DNA of 64,000 nt, taken from NCBI RefSeq assembly GCF_001642935.1, contig NZ_CP016761.1, positions 1,426,001 to 1,490,000 on the forward strand. Reading direction: 5' to 3'. Below the pieces are notes generated by a model. The model did no database searches and was not told where the DNA came from. It was given only the letters and a program-made list of their open reading frames with translations. This stretch comes from Fictibacillus arsenicus (GTDB lineage: Bacteria > Bacillota > Bacilli > Bacillales > Fictibacillaceae). Below, piece after piece: positions 16,783 through 24,764 of this stretch. Numbering within the stretch: position 1 is the stretch's first letter; the number at the start of each line of letters is the position of its first letter. A program made the position numbers and the translations under genes.

Positions 16783-17747
16783 AACTAGGAGTATTTACAG
16801 TTCTTTTTTCACAAAAGTCATTCACGGAAATGCTTGATTATGTAAAAGAGGCAGGCGTTTCAGCTGTTGAGATCGGAACAGGGAACTATCCTGGCAACGC
16901 GCACTGTCCGCTAGATGATTTATTAGCGAGTGAAGACAAGCGCAATGAATATCTGCATGAAGTAGAAAAGCGCGGTTTAACGATTTCGGCATTCAGCTGT
17001 CACGGGAACCCGCTGTCTCCAGATGAGGCGTTCGCGAAAGAATCCCATGATACTTTTGTAAAAACAGTAGAGCTCGCAGGGTTGATGAACGTACCTGTCG
17101 TGAACTGTTTCTCAGGTGTTCCTGGGGATTCTGAAAGCGCCAAGTATCCGAACTGGCCGGTATCACCTTGGCCGAACGAGTACAGCGACGTACTTAAGTG
17201 GCAATGGGAAGAAAAGCTCATTCCTTATTGGCGTACATGGGGTCAGTTTGCAAAAGAGCATGGTGTTAAAATCGGTTTAGAGCTTCACGGCGGTTTCTTA
17301 GTTCACACGCCATACACGTTGTTAAAACTGCGTGAAGAAACTTGTGATGCGATCGGTGCCAACCTTGATCCTTCTCACTTATGGTGGCAAGGCATCGATC
17401 CTGTCGCAGCAATCAAGATCTTAGGTAAAGCTGGAGCGATCCATCATTTCCATGCGAAAGATACGTACTTAGATCAAGAAAACATCAACATGCACGGCTT
17501 AACAGACATGCAGCCATACGGCGCTGTTCAGAACCGTGCATGGAGCTTCCGTTCTGTAGGATGCGGCCATTCTGTTCAGGACTGGTCTGATATGATGAGT
17601 GCGCTTCGTACGTATGGCTACGACTATGTTGTGAGCATTGAACACGAAGATCCGATCATGTCAATCGAGGAGGGCTTCTCTCGCGCTGTGAAGAACCTGC
17701 AGTCGATCCTCATCTCTGAACAGCCAGCCGAGATGTGGTGGGTCTAG
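16779..17747 (+). CDS. Sugar phosphate isomerase/epimerase (AP endonuclease 2 fold)
   Basis: 322 residues; ATGA overlap with the preceding gene. Xylose-isomerase-like TIM barrel: KLGVFTVLFSQKSF start, VSAVEIGTGNYPGN, LTISAFSCHGNPLSP, KIGLELHGGFLVHTPYTL, ANLDPSHLWWQGIDP, HFHAKDTYLD and VVSIEHEDPIMS, with the Glu/Asp/His/Glu metal ligands in place. Recent work places members of this fold in 3-keto-sugar breakdown together with Gfo/Idh/MocA enzymes, which suits this cluster; the exact reaction is not shown by sequence. Confidence 0.92.
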   Translation: MKLGVFTVLFSQKSFTEMLDYVKEAGVSAVEIGTGNYPGNAHCPLDDLLASEDKRNEYLHEVEKRGLTISAFSCHGNPLSPDEAFAKESHDTFVKTVELAGLMNVPVVNCFSGVPGDSESAKYPNWPVSPWPNEYSDVLKWQWEEKLIPYWRTWGQFAKEHGVKIGLELHGGFLVHTPYTLLKLREETCDAIGANLDPSHLWWQGIDPVAAIKILGKAGAIHHFHAKDTYLDQENINMHGLTDMQPYGAVQNRAWSFRSVGCGHSVQDWSDMMSALRTYGYDYVVSIEHEDPIMSIEEGFSRAVKNLQSILISEQPAEMWWV

Positions 17748-17756
17748 TACAAAAGT

Positions 17757-17816
17757 AGGGGTCTGACCCCAAACAAATACAAATCCGTGATTTGTATTTG
17801 TGGGGTGCACACCCCT
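17757..17816. repeat. Compound 60-bp palindrome, GGGTCTGACCCC family
   Basis: AGGGGTCTGACCCC + AAACAAATACAAAT, 5-base loop, ATTTGTATTTGT + GGGGTGCACACCCCT. The two halves are near-perfect inverted copies, and each G/C-rich end is a small palindrome itself. Lies right after the sugar cluster and before a separate terminator. Confidence 0.8.
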
Positions 17817-17824
17817 TTGATAAG

Positions 17825-17862
17825 AAAGCCTGAAATCCGAACTTGCGGGTTTCAGGCTTTTT
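17825..17862. terminator. Bidirectional terminator
   Basis: AAAGCCTGAAATCCG pairs with CGGGTTTCAGGCTTT (one G-U), with A- and T-rich flanks. Ends the sugar operon (+) and the glucosaminidase gene (-). Confidence 0.85.
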
Positions 17863-17902
17863 CCATTCTAAAGCAGAAAGCAACTAGAAGAACTTCGGTA
17901 AG

Positions 17903-19306
17903 CTAAATCTTCCTTACACGCATCGTGTCGCGAATGACTGGCCAGTTCTGCGGAAATGGAATACCCAATACCCAGAAGCTGACTCCGCGGAGACCATAAT
18001 CAATGGCAGTTCTGTATTTTGCCTGAACACTCCTGGCATCCTCAAACCAGACTTCATGTTCTTTCCCTTGTGCATCGAAATACTTAAACCAAGGTGATTG
18101 ATCACCTTCATCAAATTCAATGGATACATTCATCTGAGCAGCAAGATTTACAGCTGCAACGGGACTCAATGTACGGGCGAAGGTGCCTTGTACGAAAGGC
18201 AGTGTCCAATCCCGTCCATATGTGGGAACTCCCATCATTATTTTTTCACGTGGAATCACCGTAACGGCGTAATCAAGCACTTTTTTTACTTCATCCAAAG
18301 GAGCGATAGCCATCGCGCGTCCGCCTGCCCATCCCCATTCATAGGTCATGACCACAACAAAATCAACAATCTCTCCATGAGCTTTGTAGTCGTGGGCTTC
18401 GTACAAGAGGCCAGGCTGTTCTTCTTTATATTTCGGAGCAACAGCAGAAGAAACAGAATACCCTAATGGTCTAAACTTTGCGACTGCCCGCCTTAAGAAA
18501 TCGTTGTAGTCTTCTTTATTCTCAGGATATACGTATTCAAAATCAAAGTTTACTCCGCGGAATCCTTTTGTTTGCATCGTGCTAAGAATATTGTTCAGAA
18601 CCGTCTCTTGTAAGGAATCACTGTCCAATATCGTTTTAATCAGATCTGAATTGAATTCTCCATTTTCAATATTGGCGATTCCCATAAGAGGAGCAACCCG
18701 GTTAATTCTCGCAGCTGCAAGAACGCCTTCGTCCTGAAGAGGAGTTAATCCGCCAGACTTCGTAACCGAATAACTAAACGGTGTGATATAGGTTAGATAG
18801 GAGCCTACATTTCTTACCTCGGTTTGAGCGGCAGCCCCCATATTCGTTATATAAGCATTCACTTCTTTTACAGGTCTTTTATAAGGGATGGAAAGCCTAG
18901 TTCCTGTATAAATCAAAGCTGGATTAGCAATATTATTTTCCTTTTGTATATCTGCCACAGAAGTGCCGTATCGATTCGCAATGGCGTAGAGGGATTCACC
19001 CTGTTTCACGACATGTACGGGTATATCAATCACTTGGCCGACATATATAACAGAAGCAAGTGGTATGTTGTTCCAGCCTATTAAACTTTCAATAGTCGTC
19101 CCGAACCTGGCTGCAATCTGGTAAAGTGTATCTCCCGATTGAATTGTATATGTCGGAAAATCATTAGGAATTACGAGCGCCTGACCAACTACTAGAACAT
19201 TTTGATTCTCAATACCGTTAACTTTAACGATAGAAGCTATTTGAACACCGTAGCGCTGAGAGATCTTCCAAAGAGAATCACCCCTTTGAACCACATGAAT
19301 GTACAT
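17903..19306 (-). CDS. LysM-GH18 glycosidase, SleL/YaaH-type
   Basis: 467 residues without a classical signal peptide, like YaaH/SleL spore proteins. Three LysM peptidoglycan-binding modules (about residues 3-47, 52-96, 98-141), then a GH18 TIM barrel from about 150. The catalytic motif is GVNFDFEYV with Glu257 as probable acid/base; MTYEWGWAGG and GVPTYGRDW are further family motifs. Such enzymes cleave N-acetylglucosamine linkages in cortex or spore peptidoglycan. B. subtilis YaaH has two LysM units, so three is one more than that relative. ATG preceded by AAAGGAGGCG. Confidence 0.9.
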   Translation of the reverse strand: MYIHVVQRGDSLWKISQRYGVQIASIVKVNGIENQNVLVVGQALVIPNDFPTYTIQSGDTLYQIAARFGTTIESLIGWNNIPLASVIYVGQVIDIPVHVVKQGESLYAIANRYGTSVADIQKENNIANPALIYTGTRLSIPYKRPVKEVNAYITNMGAAAQTEVRNVGSYLTYITPFSYSVTKSGGLTPLQDEGVLAAARINRVAPLMGIANIENGEFNSDLIKTILDSDSLQETVLNNILSTMQTKGFRGVNFDFEYVYPENKEDYNDFLRRAVAKFRPLGYSVSSAVAPKYKEEQPGLLYEAHDYKAHGEIVDFVVVMTYEWGWAGGRAMAIAPLDEVKKVLDYAVTVIPREKIMMGVPTYGRDWTLPFVQGTFARTLSPVAAVNLAAQMNVSIEFDEGDQSPWFKYFDAQGKEHEVWFEDARSVQAKYRTAIDYGLRGVSFWVLGIPFPQNWPVIRDTMRVRKI

Positions 19307-19375
19307 AAAAACAACGCCTCCTTTTACTCTGTATCTATTGTATTAAAAATTGACCCATTTTATGAAGAAGACAGA

Positions 19376-19405
19376 AGGGGGGACAGACCCGGGTCTGTCC
19401 CCCCT
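19376..19405. repeat. Perfect 30-bp GGACAGACCC palindrome
   Basis: AGGGGGGACAGACCC and GGGTCTGTCCCCCCT, no loop. An almost identical copy follows proS at 21198, so the T-box/proS unit is bracketed by the pair. Confidence 0.85.
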
Positions 19406-19456
19406 CTCACTTTAAAGCTGTAAAGAGTAATCGCAGAAATAAATGTAAAGCTATAA

Positions 19457-19486
19457 TTGACAGTTCATGGCAGTATCAACTATAAT
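19457..19486 (+). promoter_or_regulatory. Consensus promoter of the proS leader
   Basis: TTGACA (19457-19462), 18-base spacer, TATAAT (19481-19486); both hexamers are perfect. It lies about 20 bases before the T-box stem I. Confidence 0.85.
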
Positions 19487-19504
19487 TCTCAAAAACAACC
19501 AGAA

Positions 19505-19735
19505 ACATCGATGAGGATTAGTAGATTGATCTTGTCTTTTATAGAGAGGGGGCCACCTGCTGAAAGGTTCCTGCTGACAGCCAATCGAACCTGCCTAGGA
19601 GTTCTGATTCCGTTACTAGTGGAAGATATCAGCGGTTCAAGACCGTTATCATGAAAGAGTGTAAAGCTATGCTTTGAATTAGGGTGGTACCGCCATGCAA
19701 ATGGTCCCTAATATTAAGCATAGCTTTTTTTATTT
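19505..19735 (+). ncRNA. T-box riboswitch, proline specific
   Basis: Stem I begins GATGAGGATTAGTAGAT with the conserved AGTA, then AGAGAG. The specifier region reads GAA-CCT-GCCTAGGAG, putting the proline codon CCT at 19590-19592, matching the downstream enzyme. The T-box sequence AGGGTGGTACCGC is at 19681-19693. Uncharged tRNA-Pro should stabilise the antiterminator and let transcription enter proS. An open frame inside the leader is not a gene. Confidence 0.95.
19663..19730 (+). terminator. T-box leader terminator
   Basis: AAAGCTATGCTT (19663-19674) pairs with AAGCATAGCTTT (19716-19727), with a further ATTAGGG/CCCTAAT inner stem, followed by a T run. The T-box motif lies inside, so antiterminator and terminator are exclusive. 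Confidence 0.9.
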
Positions 19736-19757
19736 ACTAAAAAGAGGAGTGCATCTA

Positions 19758-21188
19758 ATGGCAAAGGATTTTGTAAGAGACGTAACAAGTATGGATGACG
19801 ATTTTGCACAGTGGTATACAGATGTAGTAACAAAAGCTGAACTAATTGATTATTCCAGTGTCCGCGGGTCCATGATTCTAAGACCTTACGGCTATGCGAT
19901 CTGGGAAAACATTCAGAAGCAGCTGGATAAACGGATAAAAGAGACAGGGCATGAGAATGTCTACATGCCGCTCTTTATTCCTGAGAGTCTGCTGCAAAAA
20001 GAAAAAGATCACATCGAAGGTTTTGCACCTGAAGTTGCATGGGTGACACATGGCGGGGAAGAGAAGCTGACAGAGCGCCTTTGTGTCCGGCCGACTTCTG
20101 AAGTTCTTTTTGCTGAGCATTTTAAAAGCATCATCCATTCTTACCGTGATCTGCCTAAGCTGTATAACCAGTGGTCGAACGTTGTAAGATGGGAAAAAAC
20201 GACGCGTCCTTTCCTTCGTACATTGGAATTCCTTTGGCAAGAAGGGCATACGTGCCATGAAACTGATGAGGATGCCCATGAGGAAACGGTTCGCATGCTT
20301 AATGTTTACGCTGAACTTTGTGAAGAGTATTTGGCAGTACCGGTCATCAAGGGGCAAAAAACGGAAAAAGAAAAGTTCGCTGGAGCAAAATATACGTACA
20401 CGATTGAAAGTCTGATGCATGACGGGAAAGCTTTGCAATCTGGGACTTCCCATCATCTGGGAGACGGATTCGCAAAAGCGTTTGGCATCGAATTTACAAA
20501 CAGAGAAGGCAAGCTGCAGACGGTGCAGCAAACCTCTTGGGGCTTCACAACACGTATTATCGGAGCGATGATCATGGTACATGGTGATGACAGAGGACTG
20601 GTTGTTCCGCCAAAGATCGCGCCAACTCAGCTTATGATCGTGCCGATCGCCCAGCATAAAGAAGGCGTACTTGATTTTGCTTACGATTTAAAAGATAAAC
20701 TTTCCGCCACAATCCGTACAGGAATTGATGCAAGCGATAAAAAGCCAGGCTGGAAGTTCAACGAGTATGAGATGAAGGGAATTCCGCTTCGTCTTGAAGT
20801 TGGACCGCGTGACATCGAACAGCAGCAAGTCGTACTCGTACGCCGAGATACAGGAGAGAAACAGACCATATCAATAGAAAACTTAGAATCGCAAATACAA
20901 GAAATCTTAACCGACATCCAACAAAGCTTATTTGAAAAAGCGAAAAAGCACCGCGAAGAAAAAACGTCTGTTGCCGTTACTTTCGATGAATTCAAAGAAA
21001 TCCTAACAAACAACGGAGGTTTTATTAAAGCAATGTGGTGCGGAGATGAAGCATGTGAGAACTTCATTAAGGATGAAACAGGTGCAACATCACGTTGCAT
21101 GCCGTTTGAACAAGAACAACTCTCGGACAAATGCGTTTGCTGTGAACAAGAAGGAAAGCACCTTGTCTACTGGGCTAAAGCATATTAA
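19758..21188 (+). CDS. proS: Prolyl-tRNA synthetase, short archaeal/eukaryal type
   Basis: Charges tRNA-Pro. 476 residues: the compact class without the ~180-residue editing insertion of the usual bacterial ProS. Class II motifs include [47 protein letters not shown] and [22 protein letters not shown]; the C-terminus has the Cys-rich domain ([20 protein letters not shown]) and ends in Tyr as in this class. Start at 19758 after AGAGGAGTG. T-box regulation by proline supply fits the ProS2 paralogues of Bacillus cereus-type genomes, which coexist with a standard ProS. Confidence 0.96.
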   Translation: MAKDFVRDVTSMDDDFAQWYTDVVTKAELIDYSSVRGSMILRPYGYAIWENIQKQLDKRIKETGHENVYMPLFIPESLLQKEKDHIEGFAPEVAWVTHGGEEKLTERLCVRPTSEVLFAEHFKSIIHSYRDLPKLYNQWSNVVRWEKTTRPFLRTLEFLWQEGHTCHETDEDAHEETVRMLNVYAELCEEYLAVPVIKGQKTEKEKFAGAKYTYTIESLMHDGKALQSGTSHHLGDGFAKAFGIEFTNREGKLQTVQQTSWGFTTRIIGAMIMVHGDDRGLVVPPKIAPTQLMIVPIAQHKEGVLDFAYDLKDKLSATIRTGIDASDKKPGWKFNEYEMKGIPLRLEVGPRDIEQQQVVLVRRDTGEKQTISIENLESQIQEILTDIQQSLFEKAKKHREEKTSVAVTFDEFKEILTNNGGFIKAMWCGDEACENFIKDETGATSRCMPFEQEQLSDKCVCCEQEGKHLVYWAKAY

Positions 21189-21197
21189 TCTACGTAC

Positions 21198-21237
21198 AAA
21201 AAAGGGGGGACAGACCCGGGTCTGTCCCCCCTTTTTT
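21198..21237. terminator. Perfect 40-bp palindromic terminator after proS
   Basis: A6-G6-ACAGACCC and GGGTCTGT-C6-T6, 20-bp arms with no loop bases. It works as a Rho-independent terminator for proS and is a copy of the GGACAGACCC repeat family (also 19376 and 37236). Confidence 0.88.
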
Positions 21238-21315
21238 TCACTCCCCTCTATGCAAAAAGTTAATTCCGTATAAAATAGATAGTGTGACAATGAATCTAGT
21301 AAGGGGAGTAGTTTT

Positions 21316-22569
21316 ATGAAAAATACGTGGAAAGCTTATCGCTCTCCGATCATTTTACTCATTTCGATAATTATCGGAAGTGTGATCGGTTCAGTGATGG
21401 GCAAGGATGCGGCGGTTCTTAAGCCGTTTGGGGACTTATTTTTAAATGTTATGTTCATGATCGTTGTTCCGCTTGTTTTCTTTTCGATTTCAGCGAGCGT
21501 CGCGAACATGGCAGGAGCAAAACGATTTGGCAAGATCATAAGCTCGATGCTGATCGTTTTTACTTTAACAGGTACGATCGCTGCCGTGACAAGTATGGCT
21601 GGAATCTAACTGTTTCCTCCATCTGAAGGTGTGAACATTGATCTTGTTAAACCTGATGCAGCAAACGAAGATGTCTCGATCGGTGATCAATTAGTCAGTA
21701 CTGTTACCGTCCCTGATTTTGTTGATTTGTTAAGCCGTGCGAACATGCTTGCACTTATTCTTTTTTCAGTATTATTAGGCCTTGCTACATCAAAAGTGGG
21801 AGAGAAGGCTAAGCCTCTTGCGAATTTCCTCACAGCGGGAAGTGAAGTAACCCTGCAGATGGTGAAATACGTCATGTATTATGCGCCAATCGGGCTAGGA
21901 GCTTATTTTGCGGCACTTGTTGGAGAATTCGGTCCTACTTTGCTAGGATCCTATTTTAAAGCAGTACTATTCTATTATCCGTTCTCTATTGTTTATTTCT
22001 TTGGTTTCTTTACGCTTTATGCTTGGATGGCACATGGAAAGCTTGGTATCCGAACGTTTTGGAAGAACATGCTTTCTCCGTCTGTTACAAGTCTTGCTAC
22101 ATGCAGTTCAGCTGCTAGTATACCGGTTAACTTAGAAGCAACGAAAAAGATGGGCGTTCCTGATGATATTGCAGAAACGACTATTCCGCTCGGTGCCACG
22201 CTTCATAAAGACGGATCTGTCATTGGCGGCGTACTTAAAATCACATTCCTCTTCGGAATCTTTGGGATGGATTTCTCAGGAATCGACACATACTTCCTGG
22301 TTGGCGCAGTAGCGCTCTTAGTAGGAATGGTGATGGGAGCGATTCCTCAAGGCGGGCTGATCGCTGAGATGCTGATTCTTTCATTGTTTGGTTTCCCGGT
22401 TGAGGCTCTCCCAATCATTGCTGCAATTTCTGCTATTATTGACCCGCCTGCAACATTGCTGAACGCAACGGGCGACAATGTTGCAAGCATGATGACAGCG
22501 CGTTTAGTTGAAGGGAAGAACTGGCTGACAAAGAAAGTTTCTCCGTTAAAAGAGCAAAAAGGCGCGTAA
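21316..22569 (+). pseudogene. Dicarboxylate/amino acid:cation symporter, in-frame stop
   Basis: Reads as one frame of 417 codons except for a TAA at 21607-21609 (codon 98), between VTSMAGI and LFPPSEGVN. Before it lie the first membrane helices (PIILLISIIIGSVIG, VMFMIVVPLVFFSIS); after it the DAACS hallmarks: CSSAASIPVNLEATKKMG (serine-rich loop), HKDGSVIGGVLKITFLFG and IIDPPATLLNATGDNVASMM (Na+/substrate NxxGD motif). All else looks intact, so the stop is recent or an error. AAGGGGAG precedes the ATG. If real, a C-terminal product could only arise from an internal start such as GTG 21631. Confidence 0.88.
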
Positions 22570-22576
22570 AAATATA

Positions 22577-22690
22577 AGGCTGTTTTTGTAAACTCTGTTT
22601 CTCAAGGCTGTTATTGATTTCCGTTCCAGGAGTCTCGCTCCTTGCACTCCAATCAACTAGCTAAGAAGCGACTTTACAAAAAGCATCACA
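22577..22690 (-). repeat. MITE-like repeat, copy 3 (internally deleted)
   Basis: AAGGCTGTTTTTGT end, then TTGATTTCCGTTCCAGG joined directly to AGTCTCGCTCCTTGCACTCC and AATCAACTAGCTAAGAAG. The whole GC-rich middle is missing. Confidence 0.78.
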
Positions 22691-22692
22691 AC

Positions 22693-22729
22693 AAAGCCCT
22701 TCAACTCAGATATGAGTGAAGGGCTTTTC
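22693..22729. terminator. Bidirectional terminator
   Basis: AAAGCCCTTCA-CTCA pairs with TGAG-TGAAGGGCTTT around a short loop, then TTCT. Serves the symporter (+) and the YdcF gene (-). Confidence 0.82.
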
Positions 22730-22730
22730 T

Positions 22731-23381
22731 TTATAGCAATCTCTCTTCCGCAGGGATGCCTCTTAAGTGTCCTGCATCACCATATTTGCAGATACGCAGA
22801 TACTCACCCCACACACGAGATCTTCCTTCATGTGTCAGGTGCCAGTTATCACGCCTGATTCCTTCACCGCTGTAGACAGCAGGAAATCCAAATGGGACAA
22901 ACCGAATTTCCTTAGTCAAGTACTTCTGCAATGTTCGAATCTGCCTTCCAGCACAATGTGCTTTACATACAACAAGAAGGGACTTCACTTTTGTAAAATC
23001 AAATACTTCAAGCGCATGTATTACATTTTCCATAGAGTTCCTAGATGTCTCTTCATAAATAATACATTTCTCAGGTACACCTGCTTCAATCATTTTTCTC
23101 TTTATTACGAGTGATTCCGGAATTGTTCTGTCTTCCCATGCTGCATGCTTTTTTCCGGTCGGACTCACTCCGCCCGTTACAACAAATGTCCTGCTTAATC
23201 CAGTTTGATATGCTTTAATCGCTGCTTCCCAATGACCGGGATGCGTTCCGCCAAAGACAAAAACAGCGTCACAAAGTTCTGGGATGTCATCATAATAAAA
23301 AACTATATCAGTGAGCCAGTCAATCTGCTCTTTCGTTAATTCAGGTACTTTTTCCGGTTCTTTCGCAATAAGCGGTTTCAT
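22731..23381 (-). CDS. YdcF-family DUF218 protein
   Basis: 216 residues, no membrane segment. DUF218 signatures: AVFVFGGTHPGHWEAAIKAY, TFVVTGGVSP, YEETSRNSMENVIHAL and LLVVCKAHCAGRQIRTLQKY. E. coli YdcF binds S-adenosylmethionine; other DUF218 proteins act in envelope metabolism (SanA, ElyC). No membrane anchor here, so a cytosolic role is likelier; function unknown. AAGGAGG before ATG. Next to the MFS exporter gene (12-base gap), so probably co-transcribed downstream of it. Confidence 0.82.
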   Translation of the reverse strand: MKPLIAKEPEKVPELTKEQIDWLTDIVFYYDDIPELCDAVFVFGGTHPGHWEAAIKAYQTGLSRTFVVTGGVSPTGKKHAAWEDRTIPESLVIKRKMIEAGVPEKCIIYEETSRNSMENVIHALEVFDFTKVKSLLVVCKAHCAGRQIRTLQKYLTKEIRFVPFGFPAVYSGEGIRRDNWHLTHEGRSRVWGEYLRICKYGDAGHLRGIPAEERLL

Positions 23382-23393
23382 TCCAATTCCTCC

Positions 23394-24662
23394 TTAAGCA
23401 GTTGCTTTCACGGCAGTTTTACTAGTATAAAACCGGTTAAATGCCATCTGAAAAAGAAACATGCCCATCATACCCAACAATAAATACAAAGTTCCCATTG
23501 TCCATGACGGTAAAAATGCTCCGATTGTAAGCCCCAAAGAACCAGCAATTTTTGCCGCTTGAAAAACAAGCCCGTTCATCGCCATATACGAACTTCTCTT
23601 AGTCTCATCAGCCAAATCTGCCAAGAAGGCCTGGCGGATTGGAACGTAAAGCAGTTCACCGATCGTGTAGAGAAGAACCGCACTCATCAGGATGCTCATA
23701 GAGTTGGATGCACCAACGACAGAGTAGCCAAAGGTATATAGAGACAACCCAATAAAAAAGACTTTCATATCATTGAACCGTTTCATCTGTTTTGTGAGCC
23801 ATATGGTTAATAAAACGACAAGCACCGTGTTTTCCGTAGATAGCCAGCTCAGCATTCTAATGCCTGTCATCTCAAACGAAAAGCCATTCCAGAAGGTTAG
23901 AGTGCGCACTTCAAACTCCTGATCTAATCGGACACCGATATAGTTATGCATCTGGAACTCTAACGACATAATACAGATGCTGCCTGCAACATAGAGCATG
24001 AATGTTTTATCATGCATGACAGAGCGGTAGTTTTCAATGACGTCACACAAGACATTTCGCTTTTCTGAACTGACCACAGCACTTTTTGATTCAAACGACT
24101 CGGTCATCCAATACGTAACAAGGATCCAGGTGAAAATTGATACGAAGGTAAGCACTAAAAACAATTCGAACCTGTGAGATTTAAACAGCAACCCTCCGAC
24201 GATTGCTCCTAAAGCAATCGATAAGTTAATAGACCAATAGTTTAAGCTGTACATGAATTTGCGGTTTTCCGGTGTGCTCACATCGATCAGCATAGCTTCT
24301 GCTGCCGGATTCATCAGTCCTGAGCTGACACTTGAAACCAACATCATAGAAAATGTCAGCCAGACTGAATCAAGAAAAGGCGAATTCGCCAGTGCCATTA
24401 CAGCAAATGAAGCTACCTGTATGCCTTGAGCAGTTACCATCACTTTTTTCCTGCCGACCCTGTCAGCAATATAGCCTCCATAAAAACTAACGAATAGTGA
24501 AACTAGAACGTTGATGATCAAAAGAAAACCAGCCATTACTTGGCCAACCTTCATAGAAAAGTAGATCGCCATGAATGGAAATATCATCGTACCAACAATT
24601 CGCGTTAAAAAGGACGTTATGATCCGGATCTTTATATTCCGGTGCAATTCTCTAAACCCCAT
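23394..24662 (-). CDS. MFS multidrug-type exporter
   Basis: 422 residues, 12 predicted membrane segments. MFS motif A is YGGYIADRVGRKKVMV after TM2. The motif-C region is weaker. Start at 24662 after AAGGAGA; an in-frame codon at 24686 lacks a site. Transcribed divergently from an SgrR-like regulator with solute-binding domain (102-bp gap), a recurring pairing in Bacilli that suggests a small-molecule efflux pump controlled by its neighbour. Substrate unknown. Confidence 0.85.
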   Translation of the reverse strand: MGFRELHRNIKIRIITSFLTRIVGTMIFPFMAIYFSMKVGQVMAGFLLIINVLVSLFVSFYGGYIADRVGRKKVMVTAQGIQVASFAVMALANSPFLDSVWLTFSMMLVSSVSSGLMNPAAEAMLIDVSTPENRKFMYSLNYWSINLSIALGAIVGGLLFKSHRFELFLVLTFVSIFTWILVTYWMTESFESKSAVVSSEKRNVLCDVIENYRSVMHDKTFMLYVAGSICIMSLEFQMHNYIGVRLDQEFEVRTLTFWNGFSFEMTGIRMLSWLSTENTVLVVLLTIWLTKQMKRFNDMKVFFIGLSLYTFGYSVVGASNSMSILMSAVLLYTIGELLYVPIRQAFLADLADETKRSSYMAMNGLVFQAAKIAGSLGLTIGAFLPSWTMGTLYLLLGMMGMFLFQMAFNRFYTSKTAVKATA

Positions 24663-24764
24663 AAAAGTCACTCTCCTTATTTCCAATTTTATCTAGAAAA
24701 AGGAGAAGAAAAAGGGTAAACTTTTTATTATTATTTCCCCTTTTAATATTTTGGAGGTAACCCT

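Noticed and set aside
19457-19654. 65-codon open frame before proS
   Set aside because: It begins at the -35 region of the promoter and runs through the T-box leader; it is structured RNA, not coding.
19878-20657. 259-codon frame on the minus strand inside proS
   Set aside because: Antisense shadow of a gene with complete synthetase motifs; no ribosome binding site or recognisable domain.
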